A stretch of DNA of 64,000 nucleotides from Turneriella sp. (lineage in GTDB: Bacteria; Spirochaetota; Leptospiria; Turneriellales; Turneriellaceae): positions 254,737 through 318,736 of the forward strand of contig JABARV010000002.1 of NCBI GenBank assembly GCA_019186965.1. The letters run 5' to 3'. Every line of letters starts with the position of its first letter. The stretch's first letter is position 1. The notes under the pieces are model-generated. The model was not told the DNA's origin and made no database searches. It saw only the letters and a program-made list of their open reading frames with translations. This document shows, in pieces, positions 18,833-28,289 of the stretch. The position numbers and the translations under genes are program-made.

Positions 18833-19537
18833 TTAAATGGGGCTCGACGCAGTTGCATACATTTTTGCGCTAATTGCTCCGGCAAGGTACCCTGCACGGC
18901 CTGCAGCAACGGCGTCGCGCATTGCAGAGGACATCCGCACCGGGTCTTTTGCCTTCGCAATCGCCGTATTAAGGAGTACGCCATCTGCGCCCAATTCCAT
19001 TGCACGTGCTGCATGCGAGGGAAGCCCAATTCCCGCGTCGACAACCACCGGTACACGCCCTTGCATCATCTCCAAAAGGATTGCCAAGTTCGCTTCGTTT
19101 GCAATCCCACGCCCCGAACCAATGGGGCTTGCGGCAGGCATAACGCACTGTGCGCCCGCATCTGCGAGTTTTCGCGCAAGAACAGGATCGTCGTTTGTGT
19201 AAACCATAAGGTATAAATTTTTTGTTTCTTCGTGCGCACGTATAATTTCTACCGCACGCAGTGTTTCGACAGGATCGGGAAGTAGCGTTGTCAAGTCGCC
19301 GGTCACTTCTACTTTAAGGTGTGTACATTCCATCGCAACGGCAATGCGTGCGTAACGTAGTGCATCAGCTGCAAAAGAAACACCCGCCGTATTGGGTAGC
19401 AAGGTTATTTTTTTACGGTCGATATAATCGATAATTGCATTGGAATTTCCCGATGTGCCTTTTGGAGGGTTTAAATCGATGCGCCTGAGCGCCACTGTAA
19501 CCATTTGCGTACCCGAAACTTCGTGGCACTTTTGCAT
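18833..19537 (-). CDS. thiG: Thiazole synthase ThiG
   Basis: TIM-barrel enzyme that builds the thiazole ring of thiamine from deoxyxylulose 5-phosphate, dehydroglycine and ThiS-thiocarboxylate. Seen: MVTVALRRIDLN, LLPNTAGVSFAADAL (the lysine region follows in LKVEVTGD), VMPAASPIGSGRG and VVVDAGIGLPSHAARAMELGADGVLLNTAIA. From ATG 19537 the protein is 234 residues, but the conserved first strand (KLGNLNLTSRLIVGTGRYPDL) is encoded in frame upstream to about 19627, where only ATA or ATT could serve as start before the TAA of the preceding gene. The true start is therefore probably a non-standard codon, or translation is coupled. Confidence 0.9.
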   Translation of the reverse strand: MQKCHEVSGTQMVTVALRRIDLNPPKGTSGNSNAIIDYIDRKKITLLPNTAGVSFAADALRYARIAVAMECTHLKVEVTGDLTTLLPDPVETLRAVEIIRAHEETKNLYLMVYTNDDPVLARKLADAGAQCVMPAASPIGSGRGIANEANLAILLEMMQGRVPVVVDAGIGLPSHAARAMELGADGVLLNTAIAKAKDPVRMSSAMRDAVAAGRAGYLAGAISAKMYATASSPI

Positions 19538-19636
19538 GGTGGGTAAATCGGGGTATCTTCCCGTACCGACAATGAGGCGCGAGGTAAGGTTAAGATTGCC
19601 GAGTTTAAGGGGTGCGTCCGTGGCTATACCCCGTGG

Positions 19637-19876
19637 TTAGCCGCTCTCTTCTTCGTCGTCATCTGCTACAGCGACTTCTTTTACTTTTTCGTAGCCGTAT
19701 TTAATTTTTTCGTCGGCAAGCAGGCTGAGTGTTTGTACCGCATTTTTGCGGCGTTTTAACCCCTTGGGTACATCGACCTTACCAAGGTGGTCTACAAGGT
19801 CGAAACTTGCACACGCAACTTCGTATTTCTTGCTTTTCGCGAGGTATAGGATTTTGGCAATCTCGATATCTTTCAT
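19637..19876 (-). CDS. rpoZ: Probable RNA polymerase omega subunit
   Basis: About 80 residues from ATG 19876 (an in-frame TTG at 19921 is possible). The short all-helical protein reads AKSKKYEVACASFDLVDHL, then KGLKRRKNAVQTLSLLADEKIKYGYEKV and an acidic tail, matching the omega pattern of NRFELVxxAxxRA followed by KPVxxALxEIxxGxI. Omega aids RNA polymerase assembly. The stop codon is followed immediately by the conserved start of thiG. The assignment rests on pattern and size only. Confidence 0.55.
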   Translation of the reverse strand: MKDIEIAKILYLAKSKKYEVACASFDLVDHLGKVDVPKGLKRRKNAVQTLSLLADEKIKYGYEKVKEVAVADDDEEESG

Positions 19877-19936
19877 TGAGTCGGTTGACAACCACACGAA
19901 ACGATACAGGTTGTAAATCAAAATGGGGGATTTACC

Positions 19937-21379
19937 TTGCTAAATAAAATCCGTGCCTTTTTCCATCGCTCGAAAGACGGCAATATAAAACTACCATCCA
20001 GAAACTCGTACTATTTTCCCAAACAACTCCCAGAGCATTTAGACATCCTTTATTTTGAAGAATACATACATACCCTCCGTATGCCCCTTGTGTGGGGTAC
20101 TGTCCTCGTTTTTGCAATCGTTCTTATGTTCATCTGCTACTACATGTCTTCTTATAAGTATTTTAAAATTTGGGCAACCCTTGTCGGTGCAGCAGTAGTG
20201 CTCACATTTACAGAACTATACTGGGGCTGGGAAGCAACCCGCCGCTTTGGCTACCGCAACCAACTAACAATCCTCAACGCAACTTTAGGGCTCCTCGTGA
20301 GTGTCATTTCGTGGGGAACAATACAAGCATGGGAAACAATGAGCCCAAGTTATATTGGTATGATGACAACCATCATTGGTTCAATTTTGGGCGCGGGGGC
20401 AGTTATTCTGGCGTACTCTCGGATAAGTTATTCAACTTTCATGTTAGCTTGGATTATACCCGGGCTTGTATTCATGTTTTCAAAAGACGATCTCTTTTTC
20501 TTTTTGATGGGACTGCTTTTTCTTGGCGGCATTTTTTCGTTTTCGTTCATCAATATTATGGAGCACGCTAAACAGCGGCAGCTTTTCGACGCAAACCACC
20601 AACTTTCTGAAACAAATACGGAGCTTATTCAAAAAGACAACGAAATCGACCAAGAACTTCTTTTCGCATCACAAATCCAAATGGGAATTTTTCCAGAACC
20701 AAAAACCCAACTGCCATACTGGCATTTTAACACGGCAATTTTACCACTGGGACGTATCTCGGGAGATTACTGCGACATTATCGTACGCGAAAATACTATC
20801 TTCGTTGTTATGGCAGACGCCTCAGGCCATGGAGTTCCAGCAGCGTTACTTACAGTAGCTGCAAAAAATGTATTTGCAAACGTTCTTACCGCACACATCT
20901 CGCCTGCAAATGCCCTTGCGAAGAGCAACCATGAGATGCTGCGGATTATTAAAACGCAAGATTACATGACTGCGTTTCTTTTAAAACTACACCCTTCTGG
21001 CCTTGTTGAATTTTGTAACGGTGCACACCCCACCGCGCTCTATATTAGCCGCGAAGGCACTGTAACTCCACTTGACACTTCTGGATTTCTTTTAGGCGGC
21101 CTCGACGATGTAGACGCCCTTTTTGAAAATGGTAGCGTGCAACTTGCGCATGGCGACCGGCTTTTTCTTTACACCGATGGAGTTACAGAGTGTACAAACA
21201 CCGAAAATAAATTTTACGGCACTGAAAGGCTTATTCAATTGATGCAATCAACAATTAGTTTAGAATCGAATAAAATTATTCCAACAATTTTTTCTGATAT
21301 TGTAGCACACTGCGCAGGCGCTTCTTTTCGCGACGACATTGCAATGATGGTGGTTGAATTTACGCCCGATAAACAATAG
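19937..21379 (+). CDS. Membrane-bound RsbU/SpoIIE-type serine phosphatase
   Basis: 480 residues starting at TTG 19937. Five to six membrane segments occupy about residues 50-215, followed by a short coiled coil and a PP2C-like SpoIIE domain: ISGDYCDII, MADASGHGVPAALL, GAHPTALYI, LFLYTDGVTE and the closing FRDDIAMMVVEF. Such enzymes dephosphorylate STAS-domain anti-sigma antagonists; the STAS protein at 12101 is a possible partner. The gene is divergent from the omega-like gene. Confidence 0.88.
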   Translation: MLNKIRAFFHRSKDGNIKLPSRNSYYFPKQLPEHLDILYFEEYIHTLRMPLVWGTVLVFAIVLMFICYYMSSYKYFKIWATLVGAAVVLTFTELYWGWEATRRFGYRNQLTILNATLGLLVSVISWGTIQAWETMSPSYIGMMTTIIGSILGAGAVILAYSRISYSTFMLAWIIPGLVFMFSKDDLFFFLMGLLFLGGIFSFSFINIMEHAKQRQLFDANHQLSETNTELIQKDNEIDQELLFASQIQMGIFPEPKTQLPYWHFNTAILPLGRISGDYCDIIVRENTIFVVMADASGHGVPAALLTVAAKNVFANVLTAHISPANALAKSNHEMLRIIKTQDYMTAFLLKLHPSGLVEFCNGAHPTALYISREGTVTPLDTSGFLLGGLDDVDALFENGSVQLAHGDRLFLYTDGVTECTNTENKFYGTERLIQLMQSTISLESNKIIPTIFSDIVAHCAGASFRDDIAMMVVEFTPDKQ

Positions 21380-21393
21380 AGGACTTCACTGTG

Positions 21394-22617
21394 TTACCTT
21401 AGTGTAAGGATTCCGTTATGCGTTTGCAAAAAAATATTTGCGTTTTTTTTAAGCGAACGCTCGCTTAAAATGCCGTTGCGTTCGCTAAGTAACCCACGCC
21501 TATTGACTAAAGCAAACTGTCCCAAGCGGTGCGTAAAAAGGCACAAGGGTTCATTTCGCACCAAAATCGACTGGCTACGCCATGTATCCGCCACAAGAGC
21601 CTGCGTTACCTTTAAGCTAAGTGGTGCCTTCTGCAACGGAGATGATTTATTAACCGAATAATAAACAACGGGGAACTCGCCATCCGTTTGTAAAAAACAT
21701 ATATTTTCGCCTGCGATAACAAGCGGCGATGCAGTTTGCGTGAGTACAGGTAGCTCGCGCTTAGCAATTGTTTTCACTTTTGCTTTTACCTCTGTCATTT
21801 TTTCGACAGTGGTTTTTGTATCTTCATTTTCCAAAGTAAATTCCATTGTAAGCAAAAAATCTTTTGCCAAGCCGGATGTAGCGGTCTCCTTTTTTTTCAC
21901 ACGCTCTTCTACAATTGCTGCAAAAGTCGCTTTTTCAAAATCACACTGCAACGACTTTAACGCGTACCCAAGATGTTTTCTAAAATAAATTTTTTTATCC
22001 AGATGCGCGACAATTAAATCGCCGTCTAAAGTCGATAAACATACCTGTGCAGATTTTAACTCAGGGTTGTCGTCTAAAATGTAATGGTTAAAAAGCACGC
22101 CTTGGAAATCCGCGTGTATTTTAAAGTCGGGATTTACAAAAAGCATCCTCGATCCATCGCCTGCGGATGCTAAAATATACCTCCCATACGGTAATGCGTG
22201 CAGATAGTGGCTTTCCTCTTTTTCCCAAAGAAACGCACCCTTCTCGTTAAAAACGTAAACTTGAGAACCTAACTGTGGATACCATATAAAATACGCACCA
22301 TTTTCTGGACCCGTAATAAATCCTTCTTTACCGTCCAGTGGAATAATAGTTTCGTCGGGTTTTTTGATTTTTAACCCCGGCACTACTACCGAACGGATAA
22401 TAGCGCCGGATGCATTCACGCCAAACGTACGGTACTGCCCTTTATCAACTTTTCGATAGAAAGTCAAAATGGGATTTTCAGAAGGTACGTCGGCGTTATC
22501 TTCAAAAGACGAAAACGCGACAAATTCGGGCAAAAAAATCTCTTGTGTACGAGAAAAAGGAATTTGCCATAAGACCCAGGCTGTTACGACAATTGCAAAA
22601 ATAAATCGCCAAATCAT
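21394..22617 (-). CDS. Membrane-anchored or exported protein of unknown function
   Basis: 407 residues. An N-terminal hydrophobic segment (WRFIFAIVVTAWVLWQIPF) precedes a beta-rich ectodomain of propeller-like character (GAYFIWYPQLGSQVYVFNEKG, GRYILASAGDGSRMLFV, GDLIVAHLDKKIYF) with a charged helical insertion near residues 230-285. It overlaps the XPB stop by four bases (ATGA), so it is cotranslated with the helicase. No family recognised. Confidence 0.6.
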   Translation of the reverse strand: MIWRFIFAIVVTAWVLWQIPFSRTQEIFLPEFVAFSSFEDNADVPSENPILTFYRKVDKGQYRTFGVNASGAIIRSVVVPGLKIKKPDETIIPLDGKEGFITGPENGAYFIWYPQLGSQVYVFNEKGAFLWEKEESHYLHALPYGRYILASAGDGSRMLFVNPDFKIHADFQGVLFNHYILDDNPELKSAQVCLSTLDGDLIVAHLDKKIYFRKHLGYALKSLQCDFEKATFAAIVEERVKKKETATSGLAKDFLLTMEFTLENEDTKTTVEKMTEVKAKVKTIAKRELPVLTQTASPLVIAGENICFLQTDGEFPVVYYSVNKSSPLQKAPLSLKVTQALVADTWRSQSILVRNEPLCLFTHRLGQFALVNRRGLLSERNGILSERSLKKNANIFLQTHNGILTLR

Positions 22618-24392
22618 TTTGGAGCAGTTGTAAGTTTTTTAGGCTTTGGGCTTTCGTTTTCTTTAAGCTCTCTCATTTTTTTCATAATCTCTACATACGT
22701 TCCGAATTTGTCTCGGAAATCTTGGTACGAATAAATATAGTATTCGTAGCCTTGCTCAGTAAGGAAAAGCTGGCGATTCCGGCAAAATTGCTCTTCGCTC
22801 GACTCGTTGGTGACTACTGAATAAAAAAGTGCTTGGTTTCCGTTTGCCTTTGGGCGCAACACACGCCCAAGCCGCTGCGCTTCTTCTTGCCGACTACCAA
22901 ATGTACCCGAAATTTGGATTGCCACGTTCGCGTCTGGTAGATCAATCGAAAAATTGGCAACCTTCGAGACCACAAGAGCGCGAATTTCTTTTGTACGGAA
23001 TTGCTCGTAAAGCCGAGCGCGTTCATCCAAGGGCGTTTTTCCAGTAATAAGGGGAATTTGGAAACGTGCCGACACCCGCGTCAGTTGATCTAAGTATTGC
23101 CCAATAATGAGCACTTGGTCGTTACGGTGGTGGTAAAGCAAAGTTCCAATGACGCGCAATTTTTCTGGATTTTCTGACGAGAGGCGAAATTTTTCGCGGT
23201 CGTCCGCAACCGAATACATTCCCCGCATTAGTGAACGTAAAGGGGTGCGGATTTCAATGCAACGCGCCTCTGCAATCCACTGTTTCTTTTCAAGCTCTTT
23301 CCAAGGAACATCGTATTTTTTAGGGCCAATGAGAGAAAACACATCTTCTTCTAAACCATCTTCACGGACAAGAGTTGCAGTAAGCCCAAGCCTACGCTTT
23401 GCCTGTAGTTCGCTTGTCATACGGAAAACAGGCGCGGGTAACAAGTGTACCTCGTCGTAAATGATAAATCCCCAGTTGTTTGCGGAAAATAAATGGAAGT
23501 GCGTAAAGTCACCACCCTTTTTTTTACGGTGCGTTAAAATATTGTACGTAGCGATTGTAATGGGTTTAATTTCTTTTTTATCGCCTGAGTACTCGCCGAT
23601 ATCTTCTTCGGGTACAGTCGTCTTTTCTAAAATTTCATTTTTCCACTGGCGTATCGACAATGTATTCGTTACAAGGATAAGCGTTTGTGCACCAATAGCG
23701 TGCATTGCGCCAATACCAACAATCGTTTTTCCCGCGCCGCAAGGGAGCACCACGACCCCCGAACCGCCTTCGATACTACCGTCCGCGTAAAACGCACATA
23801 TCGATGAATCTTGGTAATCGCGTATAACAAATTTGCTGCCATTAGAAAGTTTTTCTTTGAGTTCAAATTTATAATCGTTCCCTTTATCGTAACCTGCGAT
23901 ATCTTCGACGGGAAAACCAATTTTAATGAGCGCCTGCTTTACATGGCCTCGGTAATCTGCCTTTATGTATACTTCGTTTGGGGTTTTTGGCCCTTCTATA
24001 TAAGGTTGTACTTTTTTATTGCGGATAACTTCGGCAATATAGCGGGGGTCTACCGATTTGAGCACAAGATCGCCTCGGTCGTCGCGCTCGAGTTTTAATT
24101 TTCCATAACGACCAATTTGCGTATAGATATCGGCAATCACTGCTTGCGGTACTGGGTATTTGGAAAACTTGTATAAAACGTCTACGATTTGCTCCGCTTT
24201 AAGGCGCGAAGCAGCCGCATTCCAGAGCGAAAGCGGAGTAATGCGGTATGTATGCAAATACTCGGGCGATTTTTCCAGTTCGGCAAATTTTCCCAATTCC
24301 ATACGGCATGCCTCGAACATGGGATGGTCGACTTCGAGCAACAAAGTTTTATCCGATTGGACAATGAGCGGTTTTTCGTCTGTATTTGACAA
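22614..24392 (-). CDS. DNA repair helicase, bacterial XPB family
   Basis: 592 residues. An N-terminal damage-recognition-like domain (to about 200) precedes a superfamily 2 helicase core: VLPCGAGKTIVGI (motif I), IIYDEVHLLP (II), GLTATLVREDGLEED containing the XPB RED motif, and C-terminal motifs with VVSKVANFSIDLP and QEEAQRLGRVLRPK (VI). Bacterial XPB unwinds DNA and pairs with Bax1-like nucleases in some species; none is adjacent. It forms an operon with the protein at 21394. Confidence 0.92.
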   Translation of the reverse strand: MSNTDEKPLIVQSDKTLLLEVDHPMFEACRMELGKFAELEKSPEYLHTYRITPLSLWNAAASRLKAEQIVDVLYKFSKYPVPQAVIADIYTQIGRYGKLKLERDDRGDLVLKSVDPRYIAEVIRNKKVQPYIEGPKTPNEVYIKADYRGHVKQALIKIGFPVEDIAGYDKGNDYKFELKEKLSNGSKFVIRDYQDSSICAFYADGSIEGGSGVVVLPCGAGKTIVGIGAMHAIGAQTLILVTNTLSIRQWKNEILEKTTVPEEDIGEYSGDKKEIKPITIATYNILTHRKKKGGDFTHFHLFSANNWGFIIYDEVHLLPAPVFRMTSELQAKRRLGLTATLVREDGLEEDVFSLIGPKKYDVPWKELEKKQWIAEARCIEIRTPLRSLMRGMYSVADDREKFRLSSENPEKLRVIGTLLYHHRNDQVLIIGQYLDQLTRVSARFQIPLITGKTPLDERARLYEQFRTKEIRALVVSKVANFSIDLPDANVAIQISGTFGSRQEEAQRLGRVLRPKANGNQALFYSVVTNESSEEQFCRNRQLFLTEQGYEYYIYSYQDFRDKFGTYVEIMKKMRELKENESPKPKKLTTAPK

Positions 24393-24588
24393 TGTTCCTC
24401 CTTAAAATTTTCGGGCTGTATTGCCTTGAAGCCAAAGATGCGGTGTAAAGGAGAATATAGTTCTATAATTTCTTTTTTTCTATAATTATGCATCTTTAAT
24501 TCCACAAAATTACTTTACACGGTACAAAAAAGAACTTTTGTGGCTCCGTTCTTGAAAAGAGAATAATTCTTTCGTACGAGGAAAACAA

Positions 24589-24777
24589 ATGAAAAAATTG
24601 GCAACAATTTCTATGTTTGCAGCAGCATTGTCTTTCGTGGCATGCTCTTCTGCAGAAACAAAAAAAGAAGCTCCTGCTGAGCCAGCAAAAACAGAAGCAG
24701 CACCTGCAGCTCCTGCTAAAGCTCCTGCTAAAGCTCCTGCTAAAGCTCCCGCAAAAGCTCCTGCAAAAAAAAAGTAA
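24589..24777 (+). CDS. Small alanine/lysine/proline-rich lipoprotein
   Basis: 62 residues. MKKLATISMFAAALSFVACSS is a lipoprotein signal with lipobox FVAC (Cys19). The mature part is low-complexity, with four near-identical KAPA units encoded by a 12-base tandem repeat and a lysine end. A GAGG site precedes the ATG and a strong terminator follows, so it is a single-gene unit. It resembles abundant small lipoproteins that bridge the outer membrane and cell wall; role not proven. Confidence 0.75.
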   Translation: MKKLATISMFAAALSFVACSSAETKKEAPAEPAKTEAAPAAPAKAPAKAPAKAPAKAPAKKK

Positions 24778-24790
24778 TCACGTTACTTCA

Positions 24791-24826
24791 ACCCACGCCA
24801 CTTAAATTGGACCGTGGGTTTTTTTA
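24791..24826 (+). terminator. Rho-independent terminator
   Basis: ACCCACG (24791-24797) pairs with CGTGGGT (24813-24819), followed by seven T. It ends the small lipoprotein transcript. Confidence 0.85.
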
Positions 24827-24887
24827 TGCCCTGAGCGTTTTTATAAACTCTTTGCAAGGCGTTCCTTAAAGCATTATCTCTCTTAAA

Positions 24888-25754
24888 ATGAAACGGCGAT
24901 TTTTCCAGTTCCAAAATTTACAGCTCTCGTACCTTGAAGCGGGAGAACAACACCCACAAAAAGTACTTATCGCGCACGCCAACGGCTACGCAGCCGGAAT
25001 GTACGGATATATAGTCGAGGCGCTTAAAGACAATTACCATGTTTGCGCGATTGATTTTGCGGGGCACGGCGAATCGCAAGCAAGTCTTGATTTTAACTCT
25101 TGGAATTTTTTTCGTGATCAGGTTGTTTCGCTTATAGAGCACAAAAAATGGAAATCTTGTATTGGGATTGGCCACTCATTGGGCGGGGGGAGTATACTAC
25201 GTGCAGCAATTGACGCCCCTTCTCGGTTTACAAAAATTATTGGTTTTGATCCCGTTGTTCTCAGCTACCTTGTTGTTGTATATATACGCCTTTTTGGTAA
25301 CAATATGGCAAAAACGGCGCGTAACCGCCGTGCAGTTTTTAAAAGTAAAGAACAAGCATATAAAATTTTTGAAAGGCACCCTGCAAATAAATCGTGGCAG
25401 AAAGAAAGCGTTCGTGCGTACGTTGACTACTGCATTGAAGAAACAAGCGAAGGCGCACGGCTTAAATGCAGCAGGGAAGTTGAAGCACAAATTTTCTCGC
25501 TCAACGAATGGGCACATTTAAGGAAACTACACCAGATTACATGCGAGGTACACCTTGTGCTACCTGAAAAATCACATGTGTGCCCGCACACAAGTGCAAG
25601 GCGTATTACTAAAGGAAATCCCCTTTCAACGGTAGAGCACGTACCCCATTACGGACACCTGTTGCCATTTGAAAACCACGCGCTTGTGCTTGAACTTCTT
25701 AAAAAATCGCGTTTTTGCGCAACAAGTTTTGAAAAATTTGACAAACCCCGATAG
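24888..25754 (+). CDS. Alpha/beta-hydrolase
   Basis: 288 residues. The nucleophile elbow GIGHSLGGGS is at about residue 98, preceded by HANGYAAGMYGY (oxyanion-hole side) and AIDFAGHGES. The late HYGHLLPFENHALV supplies the histidine. Substrate unknown; likely an esterase or lipase-like cytoplasmic enzyme. The acyltransferase gene follows 17 bases downstream. Confidence 0.8.
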   Translation: MKRRFFQFQNLQLSYLEAGEQHPQKVLIAHANGYAAGMYGYIVEALKDNYHVCAIDFAGHGESQASLDFNSWNFFRDQVVSLIEHKKWKSCIGIGHSLGGGSILRAAIDAPSRFTKIIGFDPVVLSYLVVVYIRLFGNNMAKTARNRRAVFKSKEQAYKIFERHPANKSWQKESVRAYVDYCIEETSEGARLKCSREVEAQIFSLNEWAHLRKLHQITCEVHLVLPEKSHVCPHTSARRITKGNPLSTVEHVPHYGHLLPFENHALVLELLKKSRFCATSFEKFDKPR

Positions 25755-25771
25755 AAAAACAATATGCCGTA

Positions 25772-26953
25772 ATGCAACGTCCACTTACGGATACAGCAAA
25801 AGTCGTTGCCGCAATTGCTGTCGTCGCAATCCATGCAACAAGCACTGCAGAAACACGTTTTGCCGCGCAGCATAATTATATATCGCTCGACTTTATAGGG
25901 GTAGCGTTAAACCAATGGGCGCGTTTTAGCGTTCCTCTTTTTTTGTACCTTTCGGCGTACGGACTTGCTAAATCTACCAAGGAATTTGCAAGTGGTTTTT
26001 GGACGAACTATGCCCAATTTTTAAAAAAACGCCTTGCGACGATTCTTCTGCCGTATTTTTTCTTTTCTGCAGTGCCCATAGCTATGGAAATCCACAGCTA
26101 TGGGGAAAATACACCTTTTGGCCAGCTATGGAATTCCATAGCTACGAAACTCCTTACTGGTACAGCAGATTACCACCTCTATTTCCTAGTTATTCTTTTG
26201 CAATGCTACCTGCTTTTTCCTTTACTTTTACAAATATCTCGCAAATTCCCTGTAGTTTTTCGTAGCTTTACGTGGATTTCTTTCATTTTGGTGGTAACCC
26301 TCCTTTACAGAGGGACATCCGAATGGGTACTTAGCCGTTTTGGGTTGTCGAATCCCGGCTGGCACGCTTCCTTTGCAATTTATTGGTTGCCTTATTTTTG
26401 CCTCGGAATTCTCCATGTACAGGGCGATCCATCCGCCTTGCTACGGAAATCCATAGCTACGGCCCACCAAAATGGTAGCGAAAACACCCCAGCTATGGAA
26501 ATCCATAGCTACTGGACGCTCCAAAGATTCGCCTTTTTTTGCCTTGTACTGTTTACTCTTCTCCTGGTCATCTTGGACTACAACCGCGCCTCGTGGCAGG
26601 GCATTCCGGTCGATTACTACAACCACTTTTCACGCCCGTCGGTCGTCCTTTATACGTTAGCAGTGCTTTGGTTTCTACATTCATTTTCTGTAGGTATGTT
26701 TACGAAAGAAAACGCCGTCAGCCGTTTGGCTCCATTAACTTTTACCGTCTACTTACTCCATCCACATATTTTGCGAGTAGTAAATAATTATATCCCGTAC
26801 ATTCCGAGCATAGCCGGATGGATTTTGGTTACAATTACTACATTTGTATTAGTTTATTTCCTCCACCGAATAACAAACTGGTTTATAGATAAAGAAAATA
26901 AACCAGTTAAAATGGCAGCGCACTTTTTGCAGCGTTCATTAGGCCTACGGTAA
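25772..26953 (+). CDS. Acyltransferase 3 family membrane protein
   Basis: 393 residues with about ten membrane segments. The N terminus RPLTDTAKVVAAIAVVAIHA holds the family's helix-1 histidine, and ARFSVPLFLYLSAYGLAKS is the usual second segment. The family acylates sugars of the envelope at the inner membrane. Four copies of a short palindrome (core AGCTATGGAAATCC) are embedded in loops at 26078, 26123, 26440 and 26490 and encode repeated AMEIHSY and SIAT peptides, so the protein has been enlarged by repeat insertion without loss of frame. Confidence 0.8.
   Translation: MQRPLTDTAKVVAAIAVVAIHATSTAETRFAAQHNYISLDFIGVALNQWARFSVPLFLYLSAYGLAKSTKEFASGFWTNYAQFLKKRLATILLPYFFFSAVPIAMEIHSYGENTPFGQLWNSIATKLLTGTADYHLYFLVILLQCYLLFPLLLQISRKFPVVFRSFTWISFILVVTLLYRGTSEWVLSRFGLSNPGWHASFAIYWLPYFCLGILHVQGDPSALLRKSIATAHQNGSENTPAMEIHSYWTLQRFAFFCLVLFTLLLVILDYNRASWQGIPVDYYNHFSRPSVVLYTLAVLWFLHSFSVGMFTKENAVSRLAPLTFTVYLLHPHILRVVNNYIPYIPSIAGWILVTITTFVLVYFLHRITNWFIDKENKPVKMAAHFLQRSLGLR
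26078..26515. repeat. Four in-frame palindromic repeats inside the acyltransferase gene
   Basis: Copies at 26078-26103, 26123-26146, 26440-26462 and 26490-26515 share the palindrome TAGCTATGGA-AA-TCCATAGCTA with small changes. All keep the reading frame open. A related copy lies at 39717-39740 in front of citrate synthase. Confidence 0.75.
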
Positions 26954-27000
26954 AAAAATTGCCTCTCCATAAATGCTGTGTGAGTTGACGCACAGCCTCC
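26952..27000. repeat. Half copy of a dispersed palindromic element
   Basis: This stretch, starting at the acyltransferase stop, matches the right half of the 214-bp palindrome at 43187-43400 (A-run, TTGCCTCT, then GAGTTG within a GCTGTG/CACAGC hairpin at 26975-26996). It may act as a terminator for the acyltransferase gene. Confidence 0.5.
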
Positions 27001-27078
27001 AAATAGCTTTACTGGTTATACGCTAAAACTCTGTTATCGTTTTTTTCAAGGACACTACAACAATTTCCATAGTTAATT

Positions 27079-28257
27079 ATGAAACAAGAAGAGCCTAATT
27101 TCTACCGCAAGATGAAGCCTGCACCGTCGCTAATGCAAGCTTTTTCCGAAAAATCAACGCATGCACTACCTAAGGATTGGTTTGTTATTATCACTGATAT
27201 TGCCGGTTCGACGGCAGCCATCGAAGGGGGTAACTACCGCGACGTAAACAAGGCCGGCGGACTTGCCGCGATGGCATTGAGTAACGCTTTCGACACGTTA
27301 GAGTTCCCGTTTATCTTTGGCGGCGACGGCGCGACATTTCTAATTCCTCCCCGTATGCGCGTCCATGCCGAAGATATCCTTGTCGATACCGCGAACAAAG
27401 TGAAAGAATTTTTTAACTTAAATTTACGCGTCGGTGTGGTGCCGGCAAAGTCCGTTTACGATGCGGGATATTCCATCCAAGTGGGTAAAATCCAAATTTC
27501 TCCGTACTATCTACAAGCGGTTATCATGGGAGACGGCATTGAATACGCTGAAAAACTTGTTAAAAATAAAGAAGAATACCGTGTCACGAAAAAACAAAAC
27601 CCAACGGTTGAGGCAAATTTCTCCGGTTTTTCTTGCCGATGGCACGATGTTCCCAGCGAAAATGGCGAAACTGTTGCTCTTATAGTGCGCTTAAACGGCG
27701 AAAATGAAACCAAGAAAGAACTTCTCTTACAACAAGTATTCCAAGTAATCGAAAAGTATTACGGTACAGAAGCCGAATACCACCCCATTCGAGAAAGTGC
27801 GATGCAGCTTGCGTTTACAAAAAAAATTATTTGGCGCGAGGCTGCTGCCCGTGCAGGAAAAAAAAACGGTATTCTTTATTTTTTTATACTCATGCGTATT
27901 TTTTTGGAAAATTTACTTGTACGTCTATCTATTTGGTTGTCACTACCTATTAAATCTTCTCATTACCAAGTGGATAAAATAAAATGGTACAATGTAATTT
28001 CATCTGATTTCAAAAAATTCGACGGTATGCTAAAAATGGTTTTGAGCGGTACACCCGAAGCACGCACAGGACTTACGGAAGCGCTCGAAAAGTGGCGGCG
28101 CGATGGCGACCTCTGCTACGGCATTCACACCTCGAACCGCGCTCTGTTAACCTGCCTTTTACATGCAGGAAGCGAGCAGGAAGTGCACTTCGTCGACGCT
28201 GCCGATGGTGGCTATGCAATGGCGGCAAAGATGCTCAAAAAGCAAATGTCCGTTTAA
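27079..28257 (+). CDS. DUF3095 family protein, cyclase-like
   Basis: 392 residues. WFVIITDIAGSTAAIEGGNYRDVN is the metal-binding start of a class III nucleotidyl-cyclase-like fold, and FPFIFGGDGATFLIPP follows at about 80, as in DUF3095 proteins. A second domain with GDLCYGIHTSNRALLTC lies at the C terminus. Function of the family is not established; it may make or sense a nucleotide. Single gene preceded by a repeat-containing gap. Confidence 0.75.
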   Translation: MKQEEPNFYRKMKPAPSLMQAFSEKSTHALPKDWFVIITDIAGSTAAIEGGNYRDVNKAGGLAAMALSNAFDTLEFPFIFGGDGATFLIPPRMRVHAEDILVDTANKVKEFFNLNLRVGVVPAKSVYDAGYSIQVGKIQISPYYLQAVIMGDGIEYAEKLVKNKEEYRVTKKQNPTVEANFSGFSCRWHDVPSENGETVALIVRLNGENETKKELLLQQVFQVIEKYYGTEAEYHPIRESAMQLAFTKKIIWREAAARAGKKNGILYFFILMRIFLENLLVRLSIWLSLPIKSSHYQVDKIKWYNVISSDFKKFDGMLKMVLSGTPEARTGLTEALEKWRRDGDLCYGIHTSNRALLTCLLHAGSEQEVHFVDAADGGYAMAAKMLKKQMSV

Positions 28258-28289
28258 TACACCCATAAAATAGCGGCGCTCCCTGAGAA

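Noticed and set aside
24700-24777. Tandem 12-base repeat as a CRISPR-like array
   Set aside because: The units are contiguous without spacers and encode KAPA in a lipoprotein.
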